Notes under the pieces: generated by a model
Databases searched by the model: none
Told to the model about the DNA's origin: nothing
The model's input: the letters and a program-made list of their open reading frames with translations, nothing else
Shown here: in pieces, positions 1 through 12,217 of the stretch
Layout: every line of letters starts with the position of its first letter
Numbering within the stretch: the stretch's first letter is position 1
Position numbers and translations under genes: made by a program
Assembly: GCF_017298635.1 (NCBI RefSeq)
Contig: NZ_CP071182.1
Coordinates: 1,984,001-2,048,000, forward strand
DNA: 64,000 nucleotides
Source: Paenalicyclobacillus mengziensis
GTDB lineage: Bacteria > Bacillota > Bacilli > Alicyclobacillales > Alicyclobacillaceae
Direction of reading: 5' to 3'

Positions 1-764
1 ATCGCCTCATCGTCTAAATCAGGAGCAAGCTTCACTAAGACCGGTGGAAGAGCCCCTCTGGCACGGCCGCCGAGGTTTGTTTGTCGGCCCGTCAGTGCAC
101 CTGACTGTTCATTTGCATGATGGCTTTTTAGAGGACCTCCCTGTAGAGCATTCTGGCGGCCACGCTCTTTGAGTACGGCGTCAACAAGAGGTATCAGCGT
201 GTCTGCTGCCTGCAGGTCGCGTAAACCTGGAGTGTTCGGTGAACTGACATTGATAACGAAAAAATCTGCAACGGAGTATAGTTCTCTGACGAGCTGAATG
301 TAATCGTCAACTGCTCTGTCATTGTCAGTGACTTTGTTCTTTCCGAGATTGACGCCAACAATTCCTGATATATGGCGCTTTGCGAGGCGCTCATGAAGCT
401 TTATGGCACCTTCGTTGTTAAATCCCATCCGATTGATGAGAGCTCGGTCGTCTACGAGTCGAAACAGGCGGGGCTCGGGGTTGCCAGGCTGTGGGAGCGG
501 AGTGACGGTTCCAACCTCAATAAACGCAAACCCGAGTTTGAGAAATGCATCTACAGCTTCACCGTTCTTGTCGAGTCCGGCTGCGAGACCAATCGGATGT
601 TGAAAGCGAAGGCCCCAGAGAGACTGTGACAGCAAAGCAGAGTCAGCTTTTGCTTGTCCAAAGAAACTGCTGACAGACGGTATCCTGGATAGTGTTGTTA
701 AGGTGAGTTTGTGCGCCGTTTCTGGATTCATTTGAAAAAGCAGGGGACGAATCCACCTGTACAT
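1..764 (-). CDS. pyrD: Dihydroorotate dehydrogenase, class 2 (quinone-dependent), C-terminus cut by window edge
   Basis: Reading the minus strand from an ATG at 764 gives an open frame of about 254 codons running off the left edge. An AGGAGG ribosome-binding site lies 8 bases upstream of the ATG. The N-terminus (MYRWIRPLLFQMNPETAH) and the following GLAAGLDKNGEAVDAF, GTVTPLPQPGNPEPRLFRL and INRMGFNNEGA segments are typical of membrane-associated class 2 PyrD, which passes electrons from dihydroorotate to quinone in pyrimidine synthesis. FFVINVSSPNTPGLRDLQ contains the catalytic-serine region, and VKLAPDLDDE near the edge is also characteristic. The family is about 350 residues, so roughly the last quarter is missing. 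It is transcribed away from the sigma-factor operon on its right. Confidence 0.9.
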   Translation of the reverse strand, partial: MYRWIRPLLFQMNPETAHKLTLTTLSRIPSVSSFFGQAKADSALLSQSLWGLRFQHPIGLAAGLDKNGEAVDAFLKLGFAFIEVGTVTPLPQPGNPEPRLFRLVDDRALINRMGFNNEGAIKLHERLAKRHISGIVGVNLGKNKVTDNDRAVDDYIQLVRELYSVADFFVINVSSPNTPGLRDLQAADTLIPLVDAVLKERGRQNALQGGPLKSHHANEQSGALTGRQTNLGGRARGALPPVLVKLAPDLDDEA

Positions 765-930
765 GGCTGTTTCCTCCTGATGAACCTTCGCATCGTCTTA
801 GCCACTTTACCACACGAATCTTACCAAGTCGTAGTTCAGTAATGCTATATTTTTAAAGTGTCACATTGAAGGGCCGCGCATCGTCCAATGGGTGTTGGGG
901 TGCAAAAGGCCAGTCGGGGGGCAGCGGACG

Positions 931-1464
931 ATGAATGACATGTCCGAGACCAGTTCCGACGCCGTGTACTTACTTCGCAGGTGGATGGAACAATACGGAA
1001 CCGATGTTATCAATTTTGCATACTCCTATGTTCGAAACTACCATCAAGCACAGGACATCGCACAGGATGTTTTTTTACGTGCATTCCAGAATGCCCACTC
1101 ATTTCGAGGGGACAGTGCTGTGAAGACCTGGTTATTGTCGATTACCGCGAATCGATGTAAAGACTATTTACGGTCTTGGCATGCTCGCCACGAAATGTTG
1201 CACAAGGAAGACTGGGCACCTGAAGATGTCGCCGACGACGACACGGAATCTACGGTCCTCGGCAAGCTTTCTAGAGACGAAGTGTGGAAACGGGTCAGTG
1301 AACTGCCGCTGAAATACCGTGAAGTTGTCGTCCTATATTATCTTCGGGACTTATCGACGAAGGAAATTGCTGATGTACTCTCCGCCTCTGATGAGGCTGT
1401 GCGAACGCGGCTACACCGAGGGAGAGCACTTCTAAGACGGTTGCTGGAGGAGGAAGAGCTATGA
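931..1464 (+). CDS. ECF-family RNA polymerase sigma factor
   Basis: This is a 177-residue sigma-70 family protein of the extracytoplasmic-function type. Region 2 is seen around residues 25-90 (FAYSYVRNYHQAQDIAQDVF, then FRGDSAVKTWLLSITANRC). Region 4 is at about 120-172 (LPLKYREVVVLYYLRDLSTK, then EIADVLSASDEAVRTRLHRG, a helix-turn-helix). Its role would be to direct RNA polymerase to stress-responsive promoters, including probably its own. The ATG at 931 was chosen because a run of six G bases sits 9 bases upstream; a GTG at 892 and an ATG at 940 are in frame. The stop overlaps the start of the next gene by four bases (ATGA), indicating translational coupling to its anti-sigma factor. The specific group (SigW, SigX, SigV or other) cannot be assigned by eye. 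Confidence 0.88.
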   Translation: MNDMSETSSDAVYLLRRWMEQYGTDVINFAYSYVRNYHQAQDIAQDVFLRAFQNAHSFRGDSAVKTWLLSITANRCKDYLRSWHARHEMLHKEDWAPEDVADDDTESTVLGKLSRDEVWKRVSELPLKYREVVVLYYLRDLSTKEIADVLSASDEAVRTRLHRGRALLRRLLEEEEL

Positions 1465-2528
1465 GAACCTCCCGTGATGACTTGGGGAATTGGTTGAAAG
1501 GCGCGAGCGAGGTCCCCTGGTCCAAGGACCTCGAAGAGCGAATTGTGAGGCAGGCCGAGGCAATGCTTGAAGACAATCCTGGAGCAACCACAATGTCGTC
1601 AGGCAGCGCACAACGGCGCCGCACGAAGCGTCGTCGTCGAGACTTGCGAAGCTGGTTGGCCGTCCTTGGTGGTGTAGCGGCGGCAGTGCTTGTAGCAGTT
1701 GCAGTGTGGAACACTGGCACACAGCAGCAACTGCCAACTGACCCGCTCATAAACACGACAACTTCAGGAGCTTTGCCTGTGCACCAGGAGCAAACTGCGA
1801 TGGCGCAGAATACAATCGGCCTGAGGTCCGCTCCCATCGAGGTTCGCGGGCTTGGTCTGGCCAGCAGTACACCAGGTGGACCGCTCGACGAAGTCGTAGC
1901 GACACTTGTCAATACAGGCAATACACCCATCAGCAAACCGGATGTGTTTGGCGTTCTTTCATTCCACAATAGTTCCGTAAGTACGAGTGCCGTACTGCAG
2001 TCCGTTGACTGGATCACGTTTGTGGATGCACCAAACCAGACACTCATGCCAGGACAGTCAGCTGTCTGGACGTTTCAACCGACGACGGCTCCAACCGACG
2101 GGCACAATAACCTTACAGACACCCCTTCTCTCCAGTTTTACTGGGCAGGAACAGCGTCTGGCAACGCAGTCACAGCGACATGGCATATCAGCCCAGTACA
2201 GATTGCAATTCAGGGTGTTGATATCCGCAGTACCTGGACGACCGGGGAGGCATTTGGAGTCCGAACCACCATTCGCAACACATCACATAGCCCCTTGCAC
2301 TGGAGCAAGATGCTTGCGATTATTTGGTTTGATAATTCTTCCCAATTCGGGTTTACTGAACCGGGAGTTTCGAGATATTTCAGCACGATTCCTAGCTTGA
2401 CAGGGTCGAGTAACACGCTCAATCCAGGGGCAACGGTACCTTTAACGTTTCGCTTAGTTGGGCCGGTCGATCCAACTCTGACTTCGCAGCAACCACACGT
2501 ACTGCTGATACAGGAGGGCACAAATTGA
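1461..2528 (+). CDS. Probable membrane anti-sigma factor
   Basis: A 355-residue protein starts inside the sigma-factor stop codon. The N-terminal ~60 residues are hydrophilic and basic just before the membrane (RRRTKRRRRDLRSW). One transmembrane helix lies at about residues 62-82 (LAVLGGVAAAVLVAVAVWNT). The remaining ~270 residues look extracytoplasmic, rich in Thr, Ser and beta-strand-like segments, with no catalytic motif I recognise. Position, coupling and topology fit an anti-sigma factor that holds the upstream ECF sigma factor at the membrane. No HxxxCxxC zinc anti-sigma motif is visible, so it is not a classical ZAS-domain protein. Function is inferred from context more than from sequence. 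Confidence 0.65.
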   Translation: MRTSRDDLGNWLKGASEVPWSKDLEERIVRQAEAMLEDNPGATTMSSGSAQRRRTKRRRRDLRSWLAVLGGVAAAVLVAVAVWNTGTQQQLPTDPLINTTTSGALPVHQEQTAMAQNTIGLRSAPIEVRGLGLASSTPGGPLDEVVATLVNTGNTPISKPDVFGVLSFHNSSVSTSAVLQSVDWITFVDAPNQTLMPGQSAVWTFQPTTAPTDGHNNLTDTPSLQFYWAGTASGNAVTATWHISPVQIAIQGVDIRSTWTTGEAFGVRTTIRNTSHSPLHWSKMLAIIWFDNSSQFGFTEPGVSRYFSTIPSLTGSSNTLNPGATVPLTFRLVGPVDPTLTSQQPHVLLIQEGTN

Positions 2529-2812
2529 CAACACGATTCAGCTTGGCCGAACTCTCGGAAATGTTGCATGCCCCTGTGGACGTGATTCGCAGGGCTGTTG
2601 ATGAATTGTCGGAGCAAGGCCTGCTCACTGCAGAGTCCTTTGTTTTTGGAGACCGAAACTGGCGGGTCGCTCCAAGTGACACGAAGCGCATCCAACAATG
2701 GATTGCGGATTTCCAAGCACAAAACTCTGACGTATTAGCCTCCTCAGAGCGCCGGCGTATGAAACGCAAGGTGGTGGCGCCGCCTGCGAAAGGCTCGAAT
2801 GAGAACAAATAG
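2525..2812 (+). CDS. Small winged-helix-like putative DNA-binding protein
   Basis: The gene starts with a TTG that overlaps the anti-sigma stop (TTGA), giving 95 residues and placing it third in the sigma-factor operon. Residues 4-40 (FSLAELSEMLHAPVDVIRRA, then VDELSEQGLLTAE) look like a helix-turn-helix with a wing. The C-terminal third is basic (SERRRMKRKVVAPP). I do not recognise a named family. Because it is translationally coupled to the sigma and anti-sigma genes it may modulate the same regulon, but that is inference. The main alternative is a spurious short frame; the tight coupling and HTH-like pattern argue for a real gene. Confidence 0.55.
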   Translation: MTTRFSLAELSEMLHAPVDVIRRAVDELSEQGLLTAESFVFGDRNWRVAPSDTKRIQQWIADFQAQNSDVLASSERRRMKRKVVAPPAKGSNENK

Positions 2813-2851
2813 GACGTCTTTTTTTCTTCGATTTCATCCGCTATCTGTCAA

Positions 2852-2879
2852 TTGCGTTTATAGTCGAATGTGCTAAACT
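2852..2879 (+). promoter_or_regulatory. Probable sigma-A promoter of ald
   Basis: TTGCGT (2852-2857) and an extended -10 TGCTAAACT (TAAACT at 2874-2879) are separated by 16 bases, about 90 bases upstream of the alanine dehydrogenase start. The -35 is only a partial match to the consensus. Confidence 0.4.
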
Positions 2880-2971
2880 GATGACGAATTTATCGTACAT
2901 CGACCAAGCAGTTCGTGTGCAAAATCGTGAATCGGACAAGCTCTGGGCGATGTGAAGGAGGCTTTCTCGCC

Positions 2972-4087
2972 GTGAAGGTGGGTATTCCGAAGGAACTCAA
3001 GGACAACGAGAATCGCGTAGCAATTACGCCGGCAGGTGTGCATGCGCTGGTGGGAGCAGGGCATCAGGTTTTTATCGAGACAGCAGCAGGTGTCGGGAGC
3101 GGCTTTGACGACGAGAGTTACCGGCAGTTTGGCGCTGAGATATTGCCGTCGGGAGCTGAGGTTTGGGAGAAAGCAGATTTAGTTCTCAAGGTTAAGGAAC
3201 CACTGCCCTCGGAATATGGTTATTTCCGCTCTAATCTTACGTTATTTACATATCTTCATTTAGCACCTGAACCGGAATTGACGCGGGCTTTGGTAGACAG
3301 CGGTATCACAGCCATTGCTTATGAGACGGTTCAGCTACCTGATAGGAGTCTGCCACTGCTCACTCCAATGAGCGAGGTAGCAGGTCGAATGTCGATTCAG
3401 ATTGGTGCACATTACCTCGAAAAGGCACACGGCGGCCGCGGTGAGCTTCTTGGAGGCGTTCCTGGTGTTCCGCCCGCACGAGTGGTTGTGGTCGGCGGTG
3501 GTATTGTCGGAACAAACGCCGCACGTATTGCACTTGGAATGGGTGCTGACGTAACCATTCTAGACACCAACTCGAGTCGTCTGCGCTACCTTGACGACGT
3601 GTTTGGTGGCCGTTTGCGCACGGTGATGTCAAACTCGTACAACCTGCTCAAGCACATTGAAGGATGCGACTTGCTGGTGGGTTCTGTGTTGATTCCTGGT
3701 GCACGCGCACCGAAGATTGTCACGGCAGAAATGGTGCAAGGTATGAACCCTGGTGGTGTGATTGTCGACGTCGCCATTGACCAGGGCGGTTCGATTGAAA
3801 CCATTGACCGCATTACCACGCACAGTAATCCGACCTACGAGAAGTATGGGGTCATTCATTACTCGGTGGCCAACATGCCTGGTGCTGTACCAAGGACGTC
3901 AACGCTGGCCCTTACGAACGTTACAGTGCCATACGCACTGCAGTTGGCGAACCAGGGGGCAATTGCCGCAATTCATGCAAACGAAGCACTCGCGAGAGGC
4001 GTCAACGTCATTTCTGGCAAACTGACATACGAGGCCGTGGCGAGTGCACTTGGTCTCGGTTACACGCCGCTTTCGGACTTGATTTGA
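2972..4087 (+). CDS. ald: Alanine dehydrogenase
   Basis: The 371-residue product catalyses NAD-dependent oxidative deamination of L-alanine to pyruvate and ammonium. It begins [20 protein letters not shown], the family N-terminus. [10 protein letters not shown] carries the substrate-binding lysine region and [14 protein letters not shown] the active-site histidine region. A Rossmann fold is visible at about residues 168-190 ([20 protein letters not shown]), and the end ([15 protein letters not shown]) matches Bacillus Ald, whose usual length is about 378. The GTG at 2972 was chosen over upstream in-frame starts because GAAGGAGG lies about 10 bases before it. It appears monocistronic. In sporulating bacilli Ald supports growth on alanine and sporulation. 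Confidence 0.95.
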   Translation: MKVGIPKELKDNENRVAITPAGVHALVGAGHQVFIETAAGVGSGFDDESYRQFGAEILPSGAEVWEKADLVLKVKEPLPSEYGYFRSNLTLFTYLHLAPEPELTRALVDSGITAIAYETVQLPDRSLPLLTPMSEVAGRMSIQIGAHYLEKAHGGRGELLGGVPGVPPARVVVVGGGIVGTNAARIALGMGADVTILDTNSSRLRYLDDVFGGRLRTVMSNSYNLLKHIEGCDLLVGSVLIPGARAPKIVTAEMVQGMNPGGVIVDVAIDQGGSIETIDRITTHSNPTYEKYGVIHYSVANMPGAVPRTSTLALTNVTVPYALQLANQGAIAAIHANEALARGVNVISGKLTYEAVASALGLGYTPLSDLI

Positions 4088-4177
4088 TGAATGAGTGGCC
4101 ATCTAGAACGGTGGACACGGACTTGCAAGGTGAGGTACCCTAGATAACGTAGATTTTCTGCTCTGGGGGTGAAACAT

Positions 4178-4486
4178 TTGGTCACTGAAGAACAAATCCG
4201 TGAAACACTGACAGAGGTACTTGATCCTGAGATTCAAATAGATATCGTCAACCTCGGCATGGTCTATGGGGTGGATATACTTGACGAAGGCAAGAAGGTC
4301 AAGGTGACCGTTACCTTAACAACCATGGGATGCCCTCTGTTTGATGATATCAAGGACCAGATCATCGAACGTGTTAAAGCGTTTCCTGGCGTTGTAGACT
4401 GCGAAGTAGAACTTACGTTTGACCCGCCATGGGACAAAGAAATGATGTCTGAAGAGGCGAAACTTGTCTTTAAGTACCTGTTTTAA
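4178..4486 (+). CDS. SufT-like DUF59/MIP18 family protein, Fe-S assembly accessory
   Basis: The ~102-residue protein has the DUF59 pattern: EEQIRETLTEVLDPEIQIDI, VNLGMVYGV, and the conserved TMGCPLFDDI loop with a cysteine at about residue 52. Family members (SufT, PaaD-like, MIP18) assist Fe-S cluster maturation. Placement directly upstream of sufC supports that role, although a terminator separates the two. The start is uncertain. A TTG at 4178 has GGGGGTG six bases upstream, while the GTG at 4169 forms part of that G-rich motif, so the TTG is preferred. The C-terminus (WDKEMMSEEAKLVFKYLF) is typical of the Firmicute members. Confidence 0.82.
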   Translation: MVTEEQIRETLTEVLDPEIQIDIVNLGMVYGVDILDEGKKVKVTVTLTTMGCPLFDDIKDQIIERVKAFPGVVDCEVELTFDPPWDKEMMSEEAKLVFKYLF

Positions 4487-4539
4487 CCTGCCGTTCACAA
4501 GCAGCAGACAGCAATCTGATGGCAATCAGACCGCAATTC

Positions 4540-4571
4540 ACCCAGGGTGCAGCTTCGCACTCTGGGTTTTT
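4540..4571 (+). terminator. Rho-independent terminator after the SufT-like gene
   Basis: An inverted repeat ACCCAGGGTGC/GCACTCTGGGT with a short AGCTTC loop is followed by TTTT. It separates the DUF59 gene from the suf operon. Confidence 0.75.
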
Positions 4572-4749
4572 GCTTGATGAGCGGGTCTGTCTGGTCCCAT
4601 GCAGTGGCACACCAACCGTGACAAATCTTTGACAACGTGCCGAGCTGTTATCCAGTGGTTGCAATTTCACGACGATGTGTTAATCTGAAATTGAAAACAT
4701 GACTCGCAAAGTCAACTTTACATTTGGACATGAAAGGTTGGTCACAGAA

Positions 4750-5535
<786 letters not shown>

Positions 5536-5548
5536 GGGGGACGATGGC

Positions 5549-8494
<2,946 letters not shown>

Positions 8495-8564
8495 CACTGC
8501 AGCCTGATATTGCAACCTGATATTACCGAACGAAGTGGTTTGATGGATTAAGGAGGGATTAGGC

Positions 8565-9962
8565 ATGGCGAAGTCTCTGCCAGAACTGGAAGAGTATCAA
8601 TATGGGTTTCGAGACAAAGACGTTTCTGTCGTCAAGCTGGAAAAAGGACTGTCCCGCAAAGTCGTCGAGCAGATTTCCATGATGAAAAACGAGCCAGGCT
8701 GGATGACCGATTTTCGCTTACGATCGCTGGACATATTCTATGAAAAGGCGATGCCGAAGTGGGGCGGCGACTTGTCCGAACTCAACTTTGACGACATCAC
8801 TTACTATGTAAAGCCTGCTGAGAAGCAGGGGAAGACGTGGGAAGAGGTGCCTGAGGAGATTAAGAATACCTTTGATCGGTTAGGAATTCCTGAGGCCGAG
8901 CAAAAGTTCCTCGCTGGTGTCTCAGCGCAGTATGAATCTGAGGTTGTGTATCACTCGATGCGCGAAGACCTGGAGAAACTGGGCATCCTGTTTACCGATA
9001 CGGACACGGCACTGCGTGAATATCCAGAGCTGTTCAAGGAGTACTTCGGGACGGTCATCCCGCCTGAGGACAACAAGTTTGCTGCACTCAACAGTGCGGT
9101 ATGGAGCGGTGGCAGCTTCATTTACGTGCCAAAAGGCGTGAAGAATGACGTACCTCTGCAGGCGTATTTCCGAATTAACTCGGAGAACATGGGTCAATTC
9201 GAACGCACGCTCATCATCGCCGACGACGACAGCTTCGTACACTATGTCGAGGGTTGCACAGCTCCGATTTACAGCACCAACTCCCTGCACAGTGCCGTTG
9301 TCGAAATCATCGTTAAAGACCGGGCGCGTTGCCGCTACTCAACGATTCAGAACTGGGCACCAAACATCTATAACCTCGTGACCAAGCGTGCTGTCGCATA
9401 CAAGGACGCGACCATGGAGTGGGTGGATGGCAACATCGGATCGAAACTGACAATGAAGTATCCGAGCGTGTACTTGATGGACGAAGGCGCGAAGGGAATG
9501 GTTTTGTCCATCGCGGTTGGCGGCTACGGGCAGCACCAGGATACTGGGGCAAAAATGGTCCACAATGCGCCAAACACGACTTCAACCATCGTGTCGAAGT
9601 CCATCAGCAAACAAACAGGCAAGACGACGTACCGGGGCCTCACGAGTTTTGCTCCGAACGCATACGGCGCAAAATCCAACGTCAAGTGCGACACACTCAT
9701 CATTGATGAGGACTCGACGTCAGATACAATTCCGGTCAACGAGATCATGAACGACAAGGTCACACTCGAACACGAAGCGAGTGTTTCGAAGGTGTCCGAG
9801 GAGCAGTTGTTCTATCTCATGAGCCGTGGTTTATCTGAGGAAGACGCTACACGGATGATAGTCATGGGCTTCATTGAGCCGTTCACGAGAGAACTGCCGA
9901 TGGAGTACGCTGTGGAAATGAACCGTTTGATTAAGTTCGAAATGGAAGGTTCGGTCGGATAA
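8565..9962 (+). CDS. sufB: Fe-S cluster assembly protein SufB
   Basis: The 465-residue protein is the major scaffold subunit on which the cluster forms with SufC and SufD. Family segments include [57 protein letters not shown] (the cysteine-containing region), [20 protein letters not shown] and [20 protein letters not shown]. Its length equals that of Bacillus SufB. The ATG at 8565 is preceded by AAGGAGG. It is the last gene of the classic operon; the Rieske ferredoxin gene follows after about 95 bases and may be read from the same transcript. Confidence 0.97.
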   Translation: MAKSLPELEEYQYGFRDKDVSVVKLEKGLSRKVVEQISMMKNEPGWMTDFRLRSLDIFYEKAMPKWGGDLSELNFDDITYYVKPAEKQGKTWEEVPEEIKNTFDRLGIPEAEQKFLAGVSAQYESEVVYHSMREDLEKLGILFTDTDTALREYPELFKEYFGTVIPPEDNKFAALNSAVWSGGSFIYVPKGVKNDVPLQAYFRINSENMGQFERTLIIADDDSFVHYVEGCTAPIYSTNSLHSAVVEIIVKDRARCRYSTIQNWAPNIYNLVTKRAVAYKDATMEWVDGNIGSKLTMKYPSVYLMDEGAKGMVLSIAVGGYGQHQDTGAKMVHNAPNTTSTIVSKSISKQTGKTTYRGLTSFAPNAYGAKSNVKCDTLIIDEDSTSDTIPVNEIMNDKVTLEHEASVSKVSEEQLFYLMSRGLSEEDATRMIVMGFIEPFTRELPMEYAVEMNRLIKFEMEGSVG

Positions 9963-10055
9963 TACGGTGAACTGGATGAAAAGGTCATCCAAGCCGGACT
10001 GGACACAGTGTGGCCGGGGATGGCCTTTCGGTCTATATGCAGCAGGAGGTTCAAG

Positions 10056-10361
10056 ATGTCCTGGACGAAGGTAGCGAGCCTTGCGGATATTCCGCAGGGG
10101 ACGATGAAGCAAGTGACGATTGACGATCTCGATATTGCACTGTACCACACCGCAGAAGGCCTGTTTGCAACGTCTGACGTGTGCACGCACGCAAGTGCGT
10201 TTCTAACTGACGGGAAACTGGTCGGTTGTATTGTAGAGTGTCCAAAACACGGCGGCAAATTTGATGTGAAGACGGGTGCGGCGAAGGCTTTCCCGTGTGT
10301 CATTCCGGTTGAGACGTTTGCAGTGGAGACGCGCGGCGAGGAGATCTGGCTTGACGCTTGA
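10056..10361 (+). CDS. Rieske [2Fe-2S] ferredoxin-type protein
   Basis: The 101-residue soluble protein has the full Rieske ligand set: C43 and H45 (VCTHAS), C62 and H65 (ECPKHGG). C58 is an extra cysteine. The ligand spacing and short length match the small non-haem-type ferredoxins that carry electrons for oxygenases or reductases. The ATG at 10056 has AGGAGG 7 bases upstream. Location right after sufB and before an Rrf2 regulator suggests a role connected with Fe-S metabolism, but the electron partner is unknown. The stop codon lies inside an 8-bp tandem repeat. Confidence 0.9.
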   Translation: MSWTKVASLADIPQGTMKQVTIDDLDIALYHTAEGLFATSDVCTHASAFLTDGKLVGCIVECPKHGGKFDVKTGAAKAFPCVIPVETFAVETRGEEIWLDA

Positions 10362-10395
10362 CGGCTTGACGGCTTGACGGCTTGACGGCTTGACG
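10350..10395 (+). repeat. 8-bp tandem repeat across the stop of the Rieske gene
   Basis: CTTGACG is followed by four copies of CTTGACGG and a final partial unit. The first unit supplies the last coding codons and the stop region of the Rieske gene. Confidence 0.9.
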
Positions 10396-10438
10396 TGCGA
10401 ACGAGTTGGACAGTGCCTCTTGGAAGGGGGGTTAGCGT

Positions 10439-10897
10439 GTGAAGGTCGCCAAAAAGACGGAGTACGGACTTCGTGCGATGGTATGCCTAGCGTTAATGGG
10501 AGGCCAGAAACAGGCTGTAGCGTTACCCATTATTGCGCAGTCGGAGCAGATACCGGAACAGTTTTTGGACCAGATCTTTGCAAAACTGAGGCGTGCTGGA
10601 TTTGTGAAGAGCCAGCGCGGGGTAAACGGTGGATATCTGTTGAGCCGAGCTCCAGAGAAAATATCCATTGGGGAGTTGGTCAGGGTGCTCGAAGGGTCTT
10701 TGTCACCCATCGGTTGTGTGACAGAGGAAAATTCCGACCCAGGTGAATTTTGTGGTCGTGTTTCTGCCTGTCACGCTCGAAATGTCTGGCTCCGCGTCAT
10801 GAATGCTATTACCCATGCCCTCGACAGTTTAACGCTGGCCGAAGTCATGCACGACGATGTTCCGGTTCACGAGGTGCTCGAGATGGATTCACTGTAA
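10439..10897 (+). CDS. Rrf2-family transcriptional regulator, likely Fe-S sensing (IscR-like)
   Basis: The 152-residue protein has the Rrf2 winged helix (KKTEYGLRAMVCLALMG, then IPEQFLDQIFAKLRRAGFV and SQRGVNGGYLLSR). The cysteines are C93, C105 and C111 (GCVTEE, EFCGRVSACHARNVW), in the position used by IscR and relatives to bind a [2Fe-2S] cluster. The spacing here is C-x11-C-x5-C. Placement downstream of the suf operon suggests it senses Fe-S status and controls suf, which is inference. The start is a GTG at 10439 with GGAAGGGGGG 7 bases upstream. Confidence 0.88.
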   Translation: MKVAKKTEYGLRAMVCLALMGGQKQAVALPIIAQSEQIPEQFLDQIFAKLRRAGFVKSQRGVNGGYLLSRAPEKISIGELVRVLEGSLSPIGCVTEENSDPGEFCGRVSACHARNVWLRVMNAITHALDSLTLAEVMHDDVPVHEVLEMDSL

Positions 10898-10967
10898 CAG
10901 AGGTTTGGCAGTCCTTATTCGCGGGGTTGAGCCGTGTTCCATGAGCGAGTTGTAACGGGTTTACACT

Positions 10968-11035
10968 CGCGAATCAGATTGAGGCATCTCGTGAATCAGA
11001 TTGAGGAATATTGAGGCATATTGAGTCATATTGAA
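10968..11035 (+). repeat. Degenerate tandem repeat
   Basis: Two copies of (G)TGAATCAGATTGAGG-like sequence are followed by three copies of ATATTGAG(G/T)CAT or close variants. The repeat lies between the Rrf2 gene and the convergent small gene. Confidence 0.75.
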
Positions 11036-11087
11036 GGCTCTCCCACATGCGGTTCCGAATTGTAAGACCGGCCGCTGTGAGAGAGCC
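11036..11087 (+). terminator. Imperfect hairpin between convergent genes
   Basis: GGCTCTC(C)CACATGCGG pairs with CCGCTGTGAGAGAGCC. There is no T-tract, so the terminator call rests on stem length and on the position between converging genes. Confidence 0.4.
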
Positions 11088-11096
11088 TGATTCAGT

Positions 11097-11375
11097 TCAA
11101 AACCCTAAATCTACCTTGGGTGCTTCTTGGATTTTTTCTACTGCTGCATCTCTGGCATTGCAGGCTTCCACGTACTCGTCAAACAACTGTTTTAGCGAAT
11201 CGTGCTTGTCAAGGAGAAGCGAATCAATGGTTAGATGCTGTTCTTTCCGGTCGTAGGATATGTGGTAACTCGGGTTGTAACCAAGGTCCCGCAACTGGTT
11301 CAACAATTGACTCAGAAGCTCGTTCACGACGAGGTGGGACTTGCTCCATTGCTCCGAAGACTGCGATAGGTCCAT
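11097..11375 (-). CDS. Hypothetical small soluble protein
   Basis: The 92-residue frame starts at an ATG (11375) with AGGAAGGA six bases upstream. The sequence is helical and charged, beginning MDLSQSSEQWSKSHLVVNEL and ending in KIQEAPKVDLGF, with no membrane segment or catalytic motif. I do not recognise the family. A well-placed ribosome-binding site and sensible composition support a real gene. It converges on the Rrf2 regulator and diverges from the peroxiredoxin gene. Confidence 0.6.
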   Translation of the reverse strand: MDLSQSSEQWSKSHLVVNELLSQLLNQLRDLGYNPSYHISYDRKEQHLTIDSLLLDKHDSLKQLFDEYVEACNARDAAVEKIQEAPKVDLGF

Positions 11376-11516
11376 GAAATGTCCTTCCTTTCTCAGTATC
11401 AAGACAGTGGCTGAGAGCTCAGATTTGCGCTGGCGGCAGCCCTTTAGAGGTAAATATGGCTACCCGGATGTTTCAGAGTCGGCAACCAAGGTGATACGGA
11501 GTCAGTGGGGGCAGAT

Positions 11517-11545
11517 TTGAAACGCCTGACAACGTCTAGTATAAT
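11517..11545 (+). promoter_or_regulatory. Sigma-A promoter of the peroxiredoxin gene
   Basis: TTGAAA (11517-11522) and TATAAT (11540-11545) with a 17-base spacer lie about 60 bases before the ATG. No clear PerR box was seen. Confidence 0.65.
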
Positions 11546-11603
11546 GCATTTTGGATGTAGTCGCCAACTAAAGAGACGCATCCTGAACTAAGGAGGGGTA
11601 ACG

Positions 11604-12143
11604 ATGCCATTAGTGGGACAACCAGCTCCAGATTTCGACATGCTCTCAACCAAGGACATGAAGACTCTTGACCAACACGTCAAGCTCTCCGACTACAGCG
11701 GAAAGTGGTTAGTGATGTTCTTCTATCCTGCCGACTTTACATTTGTCTGCCCAACTGAAATCATCGCTATGAATGATCGGTTGGCTGAGTTTCACGATCT
11801 CGATGCTGAGGTTCTCGGCGTAAGCTGTGACTCGGTACATAGTCACAAGGCATGGATCAATACGCCGAAGTCAGAGAACGGGCTTGGTGGACTCAATTAT
11901 CCGCTTGCTGCCGATTTTACGAAGGAAGTTGCTCGCAAGTACGACGTGCTTGTTGAAAGTGAAGGCCAGGCGCTTCGCGGCCTGTTCATTGTCGACCCTG
12001 AGGGAGTACTTCGCTACCAGGTCGTACACGACATGAACATCGGACGCAGCGTCGATGAAACCCTGCGTGTTCTTGAAGCATTGCAGGCGGGCGGGTTGTG
12101 CCCTGCGAACTGGAAGCCTGGCGACAAACTGCTTGAAGTCTGA
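11604..12143 (+). CDS. Typical 2-Cys peroxiredoxin (AhpC/Prx1 type)
   Basis: The 179-residue thiol peroxidase reduces hydrogen peroxide and organic hydroperoxides. The peroxidatic cysteine is C49 in ADFTFVCPTE and the resolving cysteine is C166 in GGLCPANWKPG. GVSCDSVHSHKAWI, with a further cysteine, is common in this group. There is no signal peptide. An AAGGAGGGG ribosome-binding site precedes the ATG. A strong hairpin terminator follows, so it is probably transcribed alone from the promoter at 11517-11545. The reductant may be a thioredoxin system; no AhpF is adjacent. Confidence 0.93.
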   Translation: MPLVGQPAPDFDMLSTKDMKTLDQHVKLSDYSGKWLVMFFYPADFTFVCPTEIIAMNDRLAEFHDLDAEVLGVSCDSVHSHKAWINTPKSENGLGGLNYPLAADFTKEVARKYDVLVESEGQALRGLFIVDPEGVLRYQVVHDMNIGRSVDETLRVLEALQAGGLCPANWKPGDKLLEV

Positions 12144-12161
12144 TCGCTGAAATCGCGTAAT

Positions 12162-12193
12162 AGCCCGCTTGTGGAAACTCACAAGCGGGTTTT
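12162..12193 (+). terminator. Terminator after the peroxiredoxin gene
   Basis: AGCCCGCTTGTG/CACAAGCGGG forms a perfect stem with a six-base loop, followed by TTTT. Confidence 0.8.
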
Positions 12194-12217
12194 CAATATC
12201 ATGGAGGTGTCTCAATC

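Noticed and set aside
1295..2047. 250-codon minus-strand open frame across the sigma and anti-sigma genes
   Set aside because: It is an antisense shadow of two clearly coding genes, with no family resemblance or ribosome-binding site.
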